From assembly GCA_944326335.1 (NCBI GenBank), contig CALVDM010000014.1, positions 1-64,000 of the forward strand: a DNA stretch of 64,000 nt. The letters run 5' to 3'. A program made the position numbers and the translations under genes. The notes below the pieces were generated by a model. The model was not told where the DNA came from, made no database searches, and worked only from the letters and a program-made list of their open reading frames with translations. Position 1 is the first letter of the stretch. Every line of letters begins with the position of its first letter. This document shows positions 63,893 to 64,000 of the stretch, piece after piece. This DNA is from an uncultured Bacteroidales bacterium (GTDB taxonomy: Bacteria; Bacteroidota; Bacteroidia; Bacteroidales; UBA932).

Positions 63893-64000
63893 ATGGCAGA
63901 AAAAAGAGATTATTACGAGGTCCTCGGAGTGGACAGGAACGCCACTGACGAGGAGATAAAGAAGGCTTACAGGAAAAAGGCCATACAGTACCATCCGGAC
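63893..64000 (+). CDS. dnaJ: Chaperone DnaJ, 5' end (cut by the window edge)
   Basis: The first 36 codons of Dna[22 protein letters not shown] and the HPD motif that stimulates DnaK ATPase, which is the last codon triplet visible. AGGCAGGAG precedes the ATG, an unusually good ribosome site for this genome. The rest lies beyond the window. Confidence 0.95.
   Translation, partial: MAEKRDYYEVLGVDRNATDEEIKKAYRKKAIQYHPD

Noticed and set aside
1-64000. CRISPR arrays, insertion sequences, integrases, tRNA or rRNA genes
   Set aside because: No regularly spaced repeats, transposase or integrase motifs, cloverleaf-like segments or rRNA-like stretches were recognised by eye on either strand; a tool search could still find short ones.

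Overview
The window is chromosomal DNA of a Bacteroidota, most likely an uncultured or Alistipes/Rikenellaceae-like member of the Bacteroidales with about 55-60% GC. Evidence: a SusC/SusD pair, DUF5017, DUF4831, DUF4493/DUF6359, fimbrillin-like and FISUMP domains; repeated TAnnTTTG promoter -7 elements in place of sigma70 boxes; weak Shine-Dalgarno sites; many lipoprotein signals. No CRISPR array, rRNA, tRNA or insertion sequence was recognised.

Layout. 1-1054: the first codons of a leftward gene, then about 1 kb without a convincing gene. 1055-7373 (+): obgE, a PAP2 phosphatase and a four-gene block for a UDP-2,3-diacetamido-uronic acid (WbpA-B-E-D order), whose last gene is fused in frame to an RluA-type pseudouridine synthase. 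7363-9363 (-): bioB and class II fba. 9476-11115 (+): gmk, nadD and a CYTH protein. 11118-13249 (-): a GH109-like lipoprotein and rluA. 13666-14805 (+): an AT-rich, probably acquired AAA ATPase. 15008-16903 (+): dnaK.

16966-42207 (-) is mainly one polysaccharide utilisation locus (PUL) of tightly packed genes: fimbrillin/FISUMP lipoprotein, FAD oxidoreductase, SSS symporter, SusC, SusD, DUF5017 binding protein, two large paralogous secreted proteins of no family I can name, a double-SGNH/GH3 fusion enzyme, and a clan GH-A lipoprotein. A DUF4493/DUF6359 lipoprotein with its own promoter follows. The likely logic is surface capture (SusD, DUF5017), SusC import, periplasmic de-esterification and glycoside cleavage, and symport of the released sugar to a cytoplasmic oxidoreductase.

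42551-46450 (-): a LacI regulator, a metallo-beta-lactamase hydrolase and a TPR protein. 46562-51191: a degenerate M28 peptidase, three glycosyltransferases and the tail of a fourth. 51283-55963 (-): rpsF-rpsR-rplI, pepD, DUF4831 and an LpxL-type acyltransferase. 56114-57772 (+): a POT peptide transporter followed by an unusual hairpin array. 57950-59683 (-): a small lipoprotein and a LacI regulator, the latter divergent from a hexuronate operon (kdgK, KDPG aldolase, ExuT-like MFS; 59860-63077, +). 63265-64000 (+): grpE and the start of dnaJ. The dnaK and grpE-dnaJ upstream regions, 48 kb apart, share a TGACA-N3-TG(T/G)CA palindrome that may be a common heat-shock operator.
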